In this document: in pieces, positions 1-13,460 of the stretch | Layout: each line of letters opens with the position of its first letter | Position numbering within the stretch: position 1 is the stretch's first letter | Assembly: GCF_014839805.1 (NCBI RefSeq) | Contig: NC_051121.1 | Span: 5,873,116-5,937,115 of the forward strand | Length of the DNA stretch: 64,000 nt | Source of the DNA: Manduca sexta | Lineage: Eukaryota; Arthropoda; Insecta; Lepidoptera; Sphingidae | Direction: 5' to 3' | Translations under genes and position numbers: made by a program | The notes under the pieces: generated by a model | Seen by the model: only the letters and a program-made list of their open reading frames with translations | Told to the model about the DNA's origin: nothing | Databases searched by the model: none

Positions 1-1964
1 TTGTGGACCGTTTTAGTTAGTTGAAGTGGAATAATCCATTTATTAGGTGGCTAAAACCTTTTTAGCTACATTTTGGGTGATACGTAATCCTCTTTAGTTA
101 ATTGGACACGTAACCTATATCAGCTTAATTTACAAAAGTAATTTATTGTAGCTTTAGTTAGAAAACTGCAAATTAACTTAAATACTTATTAGGTATGACA
201 TTATTGTATCAACAAAAGTACTCTTTACTGCATTAGGTGTAATATCATTAGTAAATGATGACGACTTAGTACGTGAGTTAGAAAGTCGCTTTTTCATTGA
301 AGAACTTACTTAAGCAGACGAAATTCAAAAGCCAAACGTGACGTAAGATGTGATACATCTCCACAATGTAATTAAGGAGAGTAAAACTATCCCAAGCGAT
401 GATGGAACACAGCCCGTTCATTAAGTTCCTTAGAGCTATTCTGTCGCAGTCGACCGACTTTTGACATCTTGATCGATCGACGCCCCATCTTGGACTACTT
501 TCTTTATATCTCTGTTATCAATTTGTTGAGACAATCAAATGTGAAGATAGGTTTAGTTTTTGTGGTAATTTGTGGATTTAATGATACAAAGTGATCAGAG
601 GCCTAAATATCTTCATAGATGCTTTAAGATGACTTGATCGTTACTAAACATGCTAAAAAGCTGTACAATATGACAATAGGGTCATAAAATATTTTATCAA
701 ATTGTAAATGTACTCGTCACACCTCTGCCAATCCCTGTGAGATATAGGCGTTAATTTATGGAGCAAAAATACGAGGGCTTCATATTCGCTGGGTATCCCC
801 TCGACACGAGCAGTGATTTAATTTTTGAGGTAGGAAATGGGAATTCCAATTTGATTATCTGTGCCAATAAATCCGTCCTCCCGAGGGTCTCGCCGCCTAA
901 TATGAGGTCAGGTTGCATCTCGAGTGCCCGGGCGATTTTAATTAAGTATTGCAGTAAAGTCTGAGACTAGTTGTGTGCTAGTTTATAAGAATAATAGTGT
1001 TTGGAAACTTTTGGTTTCTTTTGTTAATTTCTATGCTCAATGACACGGAATTTGCCATTTGGGTTGGTTAAATAGAAATTCCTTATTTTTACTAGGTATT
1101 TGTAAAAAAATGGCGAACATGAATACGTATTACATTAGAGCTAGTATAACAAAAGGCAGTCTTATCGCTAAAACAAACCTGTTCAAAATAAAAACTAACA
1201 ATTTATAAAAATTCGCTACCATTCCTAAATTAATTCCACTGAGAACATCTTTCCAAATTGCGAGGTATAAAATAATATTTCAGTTCAGGCAATTCACTCT
1301 TTGAGTTGTTGGAAAATAATTGGAAATTCTTTGACGGTGAAGGTAATTGTCCTCACTTTCCACCTGTCAAGAGACCAGATAAGCTATCGTAAATAAGAAA
1401 AGAATTAGCCAAGACTCCTTAATAAAAATATACGTCGATCGTAAGTACCCGTTGGTATTGTTTAATTGTATTCATAATTTACGCTTAAATAAGAAATGGC
1501 ATTGGCTTTATCATCTTGAGTATTCACATTAGGAGGATTATCTTCATTCTAAATGCAGTTGGTGATATGTTCTAAAAATTACTTTTAAAACAGGTTAACA
1601 TAAAAACATTCTTTCATTTGAATGATCTAAAAAGTTTTCAATGTGTTCTAAACAAAAAATATTTTAACATAACTCACAGTTATTAATATTATCTTAAGAC
1701 ATATATGTGTTTGTACGTCTAATATATATAAGATACGCCTTTCTAGTTTGGCCTCCGGAAAGGAGAGGTCAGTGTATGATAGTCGGATGAATATGGTTGA
1801 TTTATGAGGCAGTAACAAAGGATACTGTTGCTGATAGTTAAAGGCAACGTCAGATATTATGTTATACGGGGGCGTGGTTGATAAAGCATTATAGTTATTT
1901 GTTTCATAATTTATTGAAACTCAACTTATATAAACGTAAGTTATAGGGACAATAGAACTCTATA
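1..1964. other. AT-rich intergenic DNA
   Basis: No gene, RNA gene or familiar repeat seen. The interval 755-965 is richer in G+C and open for 68 codons on the + strand (from ATG 758), but has no family likeness I can name. Confidence 0.5.
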
Positions 1965-2170
1965 CTCACACACACTCAAGTCTTTTATTCCCGAAGGGGT
2001 AAGCAGAGACGTAACTAGCGTACTCACTTTTCGTCAAATCCAATTCCGTCCCATAATGTGATCTGATACTGAGTAAGAAAACCCAATATCACCGCCCAAC
2101 CCGTGGAGCGAACCCGGGACCTCAGCACTTCAGTCATACCGTAATTCAACTATGCCACTGAGGCAGTCAA
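1965..2170 (-). mobile_element. tRNA-derived SINE family B
   Basis: On the minus strand: ACTGCCTCAGTGGCATAGTT (box A), GGGTTCGCTCC (box B), TATTGGGTTTTCTTACTCAG, then CCTTCGGGAATAAAAG. Some internal sequence is deleted. Confidence 0.75.
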
Positions 2171-5067
2171 TAAAACTAAAACCAAAAAAATTTGTTAAAA
2201 AAAAACAGTAGGCCATAAAAAAAAACAGAAAATTATAGAAAACATTAACAAGCCGACCAACCTTATCCTCACAAATGAGATATCAATGATCATCGAACAC
2301 TCATCTATAAACTTCCATAAACCCAATAGAAATTGTTACAACTCAATAGGGGACCAATCAAAGGGTCTTTATACGGGGTCCAATCAGGACGGGGAATCCG
2401 CAGCGATCCGTTAAATTGCTTGTCTTGCTTAGAAATCATAGCTCAGTGGGCTTTGATTGTAAACCTAACGGCTGACTTCCCCTCGTGCTGAATTGGATAA
2501 ACCTGATCAAGAAATCAGACTATTTTTTAAAAGCCTGATATTTTTAGGCAACCTAGATTCTTTAGGTATATAACATTGGTATTTGTCGTTTTTATGGATT
2601 ATCAATACCTATAATAGTATATTAAAACATGATTAAAGTTTACCAGGAATAATTTCATTCGATTCCAACAGGGGGGCATTATTGTTGACACTCTACCTAG
2701 CATTAGGTGAAGTAGGGTCTCTAAGACACGCCCTTATAAAAAAAAAATTAAACGTATCAGAGGAAATCTTTATCTTTTAAAATAATGTTTGCGATCCAAC
2801 ATTCGTCTCAGTAAAAACCAAGCCGCGACCTCTCGTTTCACAATCACCTCCTATTTGCGCCACGGCCTTTAAAGGAAGGCTTTGGATTACATAGTAATAC
2901 GCATAATGCGTACAGCAAATTATATTTAGCGTGTTTCGGCTTATAAAACTCAAGCCGCGGCTTGTGTCGCTAACATTATATTTTATGTCATTCGATCTGA
3001 TTGAAGGATTTATGTTTTTGTCCCCGCGTTCCGGTGTGTGCCAATTTATCTTCGTATAAAGTTTGAGTAAGGAAAATGTAAATCAAAAGTAATGGGATTT
3101 ACTTGATTCTGCGAACATCGTGTTTTGATTTTTGTTGTATAATGAGAATGTTATGTTAAAGATATATTACTTCCTGATGTTATAAATATAGTAGAGGTTT
3201 CCAAACTTTTTCTTTATAGATCACTTAATATTTTTCTGGAGCCCCTGCAGGAAAAATTCTACCATATTCCCAGAAAATGCAAGTTTTTACATGGAACAGC
3301 TGCTGAGTGTCTTAAAATATTAGTTGCCTACATTGATAGGTGAAGTCAAGCCAATATTTTAGTTCTTTACTATCAACCAGAAAAAAAAAAAAAATTGTCG
3401 ACCCCCGCAAATCTCCCGTGGACTCCTGGGGATTCACATGGATCACTTTGGGAATCAATTGAGTAGAGTAATACGTTAATTGTTTATTTTTAAGCACTAT
3501 TTTATTGTCTCAAATGTTAAGTTTGTTTATTCTTTCTATAGCATTGTCTGCACAGAACTTTAGTGTTGCATGAAGCAGTACAATTAATGTTTGCGAATCA
3601 TATTTTCTTACTCGACTTGAACAGTGCCAGTTATAAAACCAACTGCTACACATTTCGCTTTAAGCGATTTCTTAATGATTGCTGACTTTGTGGTGAGACC
3701 CAGTTTCTATTTAGCCTGGCTTTAATATTTGTCATCTTCATTTTGTTTATTTGGAAAATCTTTACCTCCTTTTAATTGAAATTCTGACATAAATTCAAAC
3801 CTGGAACACAGAAATACTGGCAAGAAACACCGAATATTTCAAATTAAAAACTTCATGGATCCATGTTTATTTATGGTTAAAGTTAAAAAAGAAGTTTATG
3901 CATGTATTGTAGGCTTGGTAAGATAAATCAATAAGTCCTTATCCCCAATGTTTTCTCGTAAAAGAACAAAGTTTGAGGCGAAACTTTTACAATTTTATGG
4001 TTATTATTAGTACTGATGTCGTTAGAAAGTTCTCATTGGCTCGTAAGCGGTCGCGTCTAGGTGATTCGATGGCACTTTACCGCGTCCAAACTTTATCTAT
4101 TTGTTGCTAATTTCACTGTTTTTGTACTGGTTTGTTTCGAAACCTTTATCTTAGATAATTGTTTATCACATTAATTTGATCGTAATTTTTATTTCTAGAT
4201 CCATTCAAATACAAATATAAGCAATATTATATAACTTTTCAAAGAATTCGTTTTGCATCCCCGTACTACAATTTTAATGAAATAACACTAACTAATTATG
4301 CACATATTTGTTTATATTTTTGTCACCGTACGGCCGACACTAAGTTAATCTATTAAGGTCAAAATAGCATAACAAAACACCAGCACGTTCCACAATAAAG
4401 GCAGCTGTAACGAGCATGCTGTGTGTTGATTCGCTAGTTACTGAATGACTAATTAAGCCGAATTAAGGTTTAGGAACGAGCGACGTGAGGTTGATTGGCA
4501 AGCTGTTTATTAGAGGCAATGTTGGTCTATTTGTTGTTCATTATGTTGTCATTGTGCCAGTTAAGTAATAAACAAACATACAAAAAAGATATTCGATTTA
4601 AATTAAGTACAGACTGAAAAAACATATCATAAAAACACGAATTGCTTGTGTGTAAACTATTATATTTTGGATTGTAGTTTCTTTTGAAGTAGGTTTATTA
4701 TATGTTAATTAAAATGAAATGAATAAAAAATGTGTGATTTCACATATTACGAAATAAGTGCAGAAAGCATAATAATCCCCAAACTAATTGCTAGAATGTT
4801 TTTGACAGGCCCAATAAAGCCACTACATTTTCAATTAGCTCCAACTTTGCAGCACCATTAAGCTGTGGTACAGTTTGCCGGCATACGTGTCCCTTCTTCC
4901 TTTGATATTGAGTCCTTATACTGACCGAGCAGCAATTAGACCGGCCGTCATAATTATGCCGATCATCGATACAAAATCTCTGACTGGTCGACATATCCCT
5001 TAGGCTTCATATCACTTAACATCAAGCTGTGAAGCCACTTGGCCGTACTAGAATAAAATAATACGTA
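2171..5067. other. AT-rich intergenic DNA
   Basis: No recognised feature. A poly-A/T run lies at 3380-3394. The open frame 4994-4791 (minus) reads like an old element but cannot be placed. Confidence 0.5.
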
Positions 5068-5324
5068 ATCCTACTAATATTATAAATGCGAAAGTTTGTG
5101 AGGATGGATGTACATATGTTTGTTTCTCTTTCACGAAAAAACTACTGAACGGATTTGGTAAACTTTACACTTATATTGGTTATACATCAGAATAACACAT
5201 AGGCTATAATTTATAATGATTTTGTGTAATTTAATCATAATATAACGATACATACCAAGTAAGTCGGAAAAATGTATCCTGGAAAACTCCTTCACGCGGG
5301 CAAAGCCGAGAGCAAAACCTAGCA
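5068..5324 (+). mobile_element. Short Helitron-like element
   Basis: Begins TCCTACTAATATTATAAATG and ends CGCGGGCAAAGCCGAGAGCA...CCTAG, that is, 5' TC, 3' GC-rich hairpin then CTAG, as expected for Helitrons; similar to the Lep1-type lepidopteran elements by inference. Non-coding, about 257 bp. Confidence 0.6.
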
Positions 5325-8300
5325 AGATAATAAATTTAAAAAAGACAGGAAATTTCACATACAGGAACAAAAAGTAACATACCTTAATTCATGTGTGCAA
5401 GGTTTAGTTTCCATTAACAAGCCGGTGCTGTTCACGATAACGCTTCCCATTGTTAACATCTACAAAGAATAATTAGAAGCATTCTGTTTGAAAATCTTTT
5501 GTGCGATGAACAAGATATTTCGGTGAACAATGATACTAATTGGCAAATGAAACACAAATGGATGAAATGCTTGAGAAAAGATATTGAATGAAGTCTAGTT
5601 ACGCATACTAGCTTTTTGTTTGCAGCTTTGCTTGGGCAAACTCTTTTCCATAAATAAAAGTACCTTGCATACTTACCGTGACAAACATCGTCTAATGTTA
5701 ATCCAGAGATTGGGCTATCTCATTACCAAATTCCATCTAAATACATTCAGCTTTCAGCCTTCATTTTTTAAATATACCGAAACATACAAAAATTCTTATT
5801 GAATATAAGTAGTATTCAGAAATTCGAAGTAAGCATAGGCATAGTCCGAGAACGAACTCCGAGAAATATTATAGAATGTTGAAATACTGATTTAGCATCG
5901 ATATATATGTACCACGTACTAAATTTGGCGTTCCGGACTCTCACTGTTTTACACATTCAACTGAAGTGTACTATAATCCGGTTTTGATTGCCATTACTTA
6001 TACTCTATTTAAAGCGCTTTAGCACTGCATGTTTAGAGTTTGGTTAGACGTACGGCGGATGTTCTAGCGCTGCAGTGAACTTTAGTTTTAACGCCAGATT
6101 TTGAACAAATAGTTTATCTGGACGTTCGTGTCTGTCGGTAAAATATACCTCAATGTGATTTAGTACATGATGATATGAATGTATTTCGCACTTTCGGTGT
6201 CGGACCTTAATTTTTTTTTAACACGGGGAAATCTCTTTATAGATTTTTGCCGGCTGCCAATATAAACCGTCCTACCGACTAAAACCCCGCCATTCGACTC
6301 TCTCTCCCTAATACCGAAGGTTGCGCAGGCGCATGCAACCGCAACCCTCGCAGGAGTCGGCTACAACGATATCGTAATATCGATAAAATTATTGTATTAA
6401 TAATTAGTTTAGCATTCCATAAGACTCCCCGTAGCTAGCGCACAGACTGTACAGGTATTAACTTACATATCATATTTTTATTCTGTTAATGTTGCAAAAT
6501 TCAGTAAACATAATTTAAATGTTAATAGATTCTTCATCTTTAGTTTTCCTTCACGAAATTTTATATTCGTTATGACTGATACCTACCCATAAACGACCAA
6601 GGCTGTTTGTTCGATCACAAAGTAAGGTAAATTTATGAGTGTTTTGACCAGTTTTTAAATTAGCATTGAATACACAGCTATAAGCTTATTTCGTGTTTTG
6701 TACTAAAATATTATATGGTTTTCGTTTTTTATTACGCGTTTTGTAAATAACATAAGACGATTAGTGCCTTAAAAAAAGTACCTATAAAATAATTTTCATT
6801 TTCGTTATACTGAAACATTTTTAATCAAAAACCTGGTATTCTATTATTTTAACACACGTAAGTCAACGTTATATAGACGCAATATTGATTTCTGTACCCC
6901 GTATTTCTTTGTGAAATTACAGACCCTAAAGATCCAAGAATATCCCAAATACATTTACAGCGAACGAACGGACTCTCCTTTTCAATAATAATATTAAGTC
7001 TAAGAAAATATTTTGTACGTAATGTAGCTCCATAACCTGTAATATAGGTTGTTACATTACCTCCAAATGGAGAAAATTACATCGTTACTAAAATAACATA
7101 ATACAGACCGAATAACTACATTTATACTGAAATATAATTTACCACTAACAAGTAATACACACCGAAATAATTTGTACAGAAATATCATTTAATCAAATCG
7201 TGATCCTTCGAGCCGGATAAGCTGCAAATTTCATAATAGAAACTACATAGAACAGGGAACTTTGCCCGGTCAATAATAGAGTTTTAGTTTGTCGCGGAAG
7301 GAGATATTTGTTTCGAATTGGAACTAAGCCTTTAGCCGTGGACAACTTGTTTATTAGGTTTAAGTAAGTATTTTCCCACATGCCTACGCTGGGAGATTGT
7401 TTAGTTATTGCTTTAGTGTTGAATGAGGTTATGTTGACTATAAAAGTTAATGTTGATGATGTATAAAGTGGGTTACATAAAGACTAACAGTTTTTAATAA
7501 TTGCTCGCAATATCAACCTTCAATCCGATTCCGAGAGAACCAATCAAAATAATTTTATGCTTTAGTATTAATTAAATGGCAATTAGTTAAATGGCAATGT
7601 TTGAGAATAAGGATTAATTTTCAATTAAAAATTGTAATGCAATTAAAAAAGTATTTTTTTTATAGGAAGCACCGTGAAAAAGTTTAAGACGTAACCTGTC
7701 AAGTTATAAATGATTTTATGTCTTACCGATTGATATTTTCTTTCGGTTTCACCTTACAACGCGAGGTACAGTTAAACCTTGCCGAGTTTTTTTAATAAAA
7801 AGTTTTTTAGAAGTACCGCAAATGATTCACTAAAAACCTTTTTATTCAGCAATAGGAGTGAATAATCATAACTGTTTCCTCTTCACGGAATTTCGCGACA
7901 TTCGTTTCAACACATTGGAATCGCTTTATAAGCTTTGAATTGTCGCCTGATCGACGTTCATTATTCGCTTAGCTGGACTCATCGGTAAATGGAAATGTGA
8001 AAAGGCCTATATAGATTCTATGAATAATCTCGAAAATAATAAGGACAGGGTCATACACTAAGCTGAAATATGACAGCAGAAATCAGTCTTGGTGGCAGGT
8101 CTTTCGTAAATGTTTGAAGGACATTGTAGTTTGTGTCCTACTAAGATAAAGATATTATATTAGATCGCGCAGGGTGACGAACAAACATAGATTCAATCTA
8201 GTTTGACCCTATTTCCGATGCAAAAAAGGCGCATTTTTGTTTCCTAGACGAAGCAGCTTGGTTTTTTGAACTATTTTGCTAAAACTCATTTAACCAAAAT

Positions 8301-8741
8301 TTCGAATTAGGTCGTTACTTTATTAAGAGTGCACTCTTAATAAAGTAATAAGATAAGTGAGTGATATCTTAGTCTCGTCATTCACTGCAAAAATTTGTAA
8401 TTCAACATTTGGCCGAAACTAATTTTAATTCAGATGTTCAGTTATTTTATTAATATTTCAAAACCCGTTCGTAACAGCCATAAAGTAGACCCATGTTGCC
8501 AATTAGTTCGGAATAGGCCAAATTTAATTAAGAGTTCGCCGAGTTTAGATTTGGATTGATTCCAATTATTCTTACATGACAGGAATTTTTGAAGTGGATT
8601 TCTAGTACACACCCGTTCCTTTAGCTCAGACTAGAGGAACTCTTGCAAATTAATTTATTTAGAAGCATTTCTTTCAAGGTCTATTCTAAACAAATTTCTC
8701 GAAAGTTCCATTTGTGTCTAAAATCTATGAGTAGCAGAGTT
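5325..8741. other. AT-rich intergenic DNA with two GC-richer patches
   Basis: GC-richer patches at about 6020-6140 and 6240-6370 stand out and might be regulatory or a leader exon. The palindrome at 8315-8348 is listed separately. Nothing else is recognised. Confidence 0.45.
8315..8348. repeat. 34-bp perfect palindrome without loop
   Basis: TTACTTTATTAAGAGTG followed at once by its exact reverse complement. Confidence 0.95.
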
Positions 8742-9025
8742 CTAAGATTATATAGACCGGACTTTGGGAAGATTGTCATACAAAAATTTTGCGCTTGTGA
8801 TGGTTACTAAATTTACCGAGAAATAGCAAAACATTAATGTAAAATACTTCATATTTTCTCCATATCATGATTTGTTTTTAATTCGAATATTAGCATATTA
8901 TTTTTGTAATATTAATTAAAGACGCTATGATGTTTTGTCATGCAGACATTTGAAATAAGACTTATTACCAATTGGTAATAACTTTTGGAGAAAAAATTGG
9001 GTCTGATCTTTAATTAACTATATAG
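8742..9025 (+). repeat. Interspersed repeat, family I, copy 1
   Basis: GATTGTCATACAAAAATTTTG, AGCAAAACATTAATGTAAAA and ATTGGTAATAACTTTTGGAG recur in the same order on the opposite strand at 57215-57488. Confidence 0.75.
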
Positions 9026-11005
9026 TTTAATGTCTTTGATGAGAACTAATATAAACTAAACATTTGATTCTCCTTCAAACTCTTAAAAACCAGGGATGTA
9101 TTTCAAAAGTTATATTTAATCATTACTAATAAACTATAGTTGTATTTTCAGGAAAAAGTTGAGCCATTAATTTGTACTAAATTTTACGCTTAGCAAAGTT
9201 AACTCATAATTGTTAACGGCATCCATATTTATCAACTCACAGACAAATCTAATAACAAAATCGACCCTTCTTCGTGTAAAATAATCAGCTACCCCACGCC
9301 TTGGCCTGTCATTCGCTATTGGATAAACAAAACACTTATAAAATATTCTAATCGTGGAGTTGATGTTATTTTCGCCTCAACATCAAAGGCCGACAGTAAT
9401 TACACCAAGCAAGAGTTTCAGATGAAGTTTAATTTGGTTCTTCCGAGATAAGTATTCGTGAAAGTTGATATTTGGAGGGTATATTGAAATTTATAGGACG
9501 GATTCAGATTGAGATCATATTTTAATTATGAGAGTATATTAAGAGAGTATGAATGTTTTCTTGTAAGGTTTCGTTTGAAGGACGTATTTTTTTTATTAAA
9601 AATCCCACTTTATACTTCTCTGGAAAACATTTTAATTCGGGACTAGATCTATCAGTGTTCCAAATTCCATACGAATTCGTCTAAGATATAATACGTTTAT
9701 TTGTAACCAACATGCGAATATCTTCGCAAACTCTTACATATCAATGGTTGAAAGGCTAATTGTTATTCGATATTGTTTTTCGAAAAATTTAGACTAGGTT
9801 AAAAAAACGAAGAAAAAAGTGCTGATTTTAAATATGTATAAAATTTAGTATCGCTTAAGTACGATATTATTACCAGTATATTTGATGTTTTATCACTTGA
9901 TTGCTACAGCAAGCATAGGTCGAATTTTTACCATTGCCTGTCCTACTTATATCCCTACAGTTTTTAAACATCCATGAAACACAATAGTGACCCAATTAGG
10001 TTACATTTAGCAGTTAAACGACCCCCAAAAATGGGCGCCTAAACATTTTCTAATTACGCACCAGTCAATACCTACACTGATAAACGGTGGGTAGCCCAGT
10101 CTGTTAACAGGCCAGCTTAATTAAGAGCTACGTTGTTACTGCAGCTTTATACCTTGTTTCCATAATGGAAGTTGCTTTGTACAGCGCCGGAGTTGGGGGA
10201 AATTACGGGGGCCCGCGGCACCAGTTTGAAAGACTGTAAAACATTACGGCGCAATAAAAGTTTGAAAAATTTGATGTTGAATTAATGTGTTTTTTATTGT
10301 TTTAACGTTGTTCTTGTTATGCGTAACATGGAGATTTTGGAGTCGTTTCTTATAATGGAATGGGAGGAAGTAATTAAATATTGTTACAACAATTATACCT
10401 TTGGACAAATTATTAAATGGACATTAAAATTTTCTTTTTTTGTATATATCATTGTAAGCATTCGTAATTTATTTTATAGTTACTAAAAGCCTTTTATATT
10501 GATAATAGTTTATAATCCATTAGGCAAGGCGTCTTAAAATAACGCCAAATAAAACTTGTTCAGAGATTTCTTATTGTTTAACTGTGAATTTTGATAAAAT
10601 CCAAATACAATTTTCCCGTACCTAAATATCTTAATATTAAATTCTTCAATAAGTTACCATAAGGTGCAAACCAAAATTAATAAAAATCTATTCAAATAAA
10701 CTACACTACGGACCATTAACTATATGCTAAAAGATTTACTTTACTTTTGTAGAAGCAAACCTCATTACCGCCTTCAATGGCTTCCACGACGCCTCTACAC
10801 GTATTAAAACGCTGACTAAAAGTAGTTTTGTACAAACTCCGCAACCTGAAAACTAAATTCGTACCTGGTTAATGGTGACGGCTTTTGCGAAACAATTTAT
10901 TTATAACATATTGTAAATGTGTCATGTATATTTTTTATATGTTTATAAGAATTATTTTCTATTGTTTTACGGCTATTTGTAGTTGCTATAGGATGTTTAA
11001 TTTAA
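9026..11005. other. AT-rich intergenic DNA
   Basis: Only a short GC-rich island (about 10170-10235, with GGGGGCCCGCGGCACC) stands out. No gene seen. Confidence 0.45.
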
Positions 11006-11085
11006 TCATCATCATCATCAGCCTCGGATGTCCCAGCTGAACATTGGCCTAAAGATTTCCAGATTGACCGATTCGAAGCGGCCCG
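11006..11085 (-). mobile_element. RTE LINE 3' tail fragment
   Basis: ATCATCATCATCATCAG edge, then AAAGATTTCCAGATTGACCG and AAGCGGCCCGTAT; non-coding remnant. Confidence 0.6.
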
Positions 11086-11363
11086 TATCTATAGATTATT
11101 TTAATGATTGAAAAACTCTCACGTACACTTTATCGGAAGATTTATGTAGTAATACTGAACTACACCCGATCAATATACCGAATATCCGAATAATACTTAC
11201 GACGTAGATGATCCTTATTACATAATATCAAGTCAATATCAATAAGGTAATCCGTAATTATCTTAGATACGCTGTACTTATTGCAATCATTACGAATTTA
11301 AAATCATCGGTTGTTTTCAACGACAGACAACATTTACTTAATACGCAGTAACTAGATTCCTTG

Positions 11364-11620
11364 GTGCTTCGTAGCGTAGTTGTACTGTATGCGCGGTATG
11401 GCAGGGCTCTGATGTCCTGGGTTTGAATCCGGAGTCAGGCAAAGTGATATTTGGGTTTTTCTGCTTAGTATCAGTCGAGAGTCTGGAATTTGTGCCCGAT
11501 ATGGCGTTAGACTCGCCGTCTATCACATCATGGGGCGGAACACACTTGGCGAAAAGTGGGTGCTCTTGTTACGCTTCTGCATATCCTTTCGGGGACCAAT
11601 GCGTGATGTGTGTTTGTTTT
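11364..11620 (+). mobile_element. tRNA-derived SINE family B, near full length
   Basis: CGTAGCGTAGTTGTACTG (box A), GGTTTGAATCC (box B), TTGGGTTTTTCTGCTTAG, GGAATTTGTGCCCGATATGG, ACATCATGGGGCGGAACAC and CCTTTCGGGGA in order. It is also open in two frames, which I regard as incidental. Confidence 0.8.
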
Positions 11621-12144
11621 TTTATTAAGTTACTGGATTCCAGCTTTCAAATCATAACTAATTTCGTTTAACCACACGATTACAACTGATAACACTTTTC
11701 ATATCCACGTGCGTCATTTGATAACTAATGACGTCTTCATCTATCTAAAATTAGAATTCACACTAACTTTCTTATTAATCGAACCGCTTTCAAAGGGGTA
11801 AGCAAACAGAAATTCAATTTACGTACGATACACGGTGTCAAAATGTGGGCTGTGGATCAGAGTTGGCTCCAACATCAGCCAACTAACGCCATTTCTCAAA
11901 GGGAAATAGTTTGGACAAGTTTGATTACGCCTTGGTCCTTTGATTGGGTATTTCAGAGCGTGAAATCGTTTCGGATCATTTCAAACTGTTTTATACTGTA
12001 AATGTTTGGAGGGAAGTGGGTTTTTTGGATCAAATGTTTGCTTAGCAAATGTTGGACGTAATATTGGAGCTCGTTTACTTTGTTTTATTTTGATATTACT
12101 AAACAATTAATTTTTTTATTTTATTTTATTATTAAACAATATTT

Positions 12145-12240
12145 TATAAACCAAGGTGTTGGGTGGTGTTTCTGCTGTTTATGGGCGATCGTATCGCTTA
12201 CCATCAGGTGAGCGGCAAGCTCGTTTCGTCATTCTAAGCA
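12145..12240 (-). mobile_element. Interspersed repeat family C, fragment
   Basis: TTTCTGCTGTTTATGGGCG and TATCGCTTACCATCAGGTGA are the reverse of family C copies at 23010, 36930 and 61010. A TA/TAA microsatellite follows (12242-12275). Confidence 0.65.
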
Positions 12241-12854
12241 ATAATATATATATAATAATAATAATATATATTAGCCAATACATTTTAGTTAAATCTACTA
12301 AGTAAATATATTTCGTCAGATTTTTAAATATTTTGAATATTTTCAAATTTAATTTGACATTTATGATCCCAAGTTGGCTGATTGCTGTCTAGATATTCAT
12401 GAAACAAAGTACTTTGAAGCTAGAATTTAAGGCGCGTCTGCAGAATATTTAACTATCTCAAGTAAAAAACTAATTTGGTACTTTAGAACCTGTCCGAAAT
12501 ACAAACTTCTCAAACAGTTTAATTGAAAAAAAAAAACTGCGCTTTCGTTTTGCTATCTCTATTCGTAGAATAAATTAAATTCTAAACTTGTGTGGTATTC
12601 AAAGAGCGTTCAGTTCGGAAAACTAGAAGACCTGTACAAGATTTAAATGTCTGACATTGCGAGTCTTTATAATTTATAGAATATGAATGTAAAAACATTA
12701 TCTTAACACCTTCAAACAATTACCTTCTAATTGTATGTTGTTCTCAATATTATAATTGCAACTACATAACTCAAACATACCTGTTTTGTATATATACATA
12801 CATATTCTGTATTTTGTGTCTGTATATCGTTCTTAATCTTAGTGTTCAGTATTT

Positions 12855-13072
12855 GATGGTAACTGGAGTGGGGTCCAATAGAATGTTGGCTGATGAAAGA
12901 TGTTTAGCCCTCGGCAGACATTTATGCCGGCCTGTTGGAGCCAGATACACGCAGGCTGATCCCGGAACGCGACACTCTTACGTCGGCCTCTATGACGGGT
13001 TTTAATACCTTGTGTACGGTGGTCGCTATCCGGGCGGATATAAAGTTCCTACCACCAGTAACTTGTGCGTTG
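12855..13072 (+). mobile_element. Interspersed repeat family D
   Basis: AACTGGAGTGGGGTCCAATA through CATTTATGCCGGCCTGTTGG and TCCGGGCGGATATAAAG, the reverse of 29015-29248. Confidence 0.7.
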
Positions 13073-13088
13073 TGTCATGCATACCTAT

Positions 13089-13190
13089 ACCTCGTATAAT
13101 AATTAATTGATCAATTAATTATAACACTTAATTTACATTCATTTATTTTTAATCATAATTTGTTCTGTTTGTTTCCCAAATAAATAAATT
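13089..13190 (+). repeat. Direct repeat, left copy (about 100 bp)
   Basis: CCTCGTATAATAATTAATTG through ATTTGTTCTGTTTGTTTCCC to AAATAAATAAA; recurs at 13361-13460. Contains a 24-bp AT-only-core palindrome around TGATCA. Confidence 0.75.
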
Positions 13191-13360
13191 AAAAAAAAGA
13201 AATTTAAAAATTTAATTCAATTTTGAATTTATTTAATTGTGATAAGGTACATTTTTACGTCTTTTATTACAGTAAAAAATCGCTAAAAAGCGACATTACT
13301 AACTTTAAACACATAACTCAAACCGACATTTTCTAACAAAAACTTCATTCGATATATACC

Positions 13361-13460
13361 TCGTATTATAATTAATTTATTAATTAATTATAACACTTAA
13401 TTTACATTCATTTATTTGTAATCATAATTTGTTCTGTTTGTTTCCCAAATAAATAAAAAA
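13361..13460 (+). repeat. Direct repeat, right copy (about 100 bp)
   Basis: CCTCGTATTATAATTAATTT through the same TTTGTTCTGTTTGTTTCCC end as the left copy; about 170 bp of unlike sequence lies between. Confidence 0.75.
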
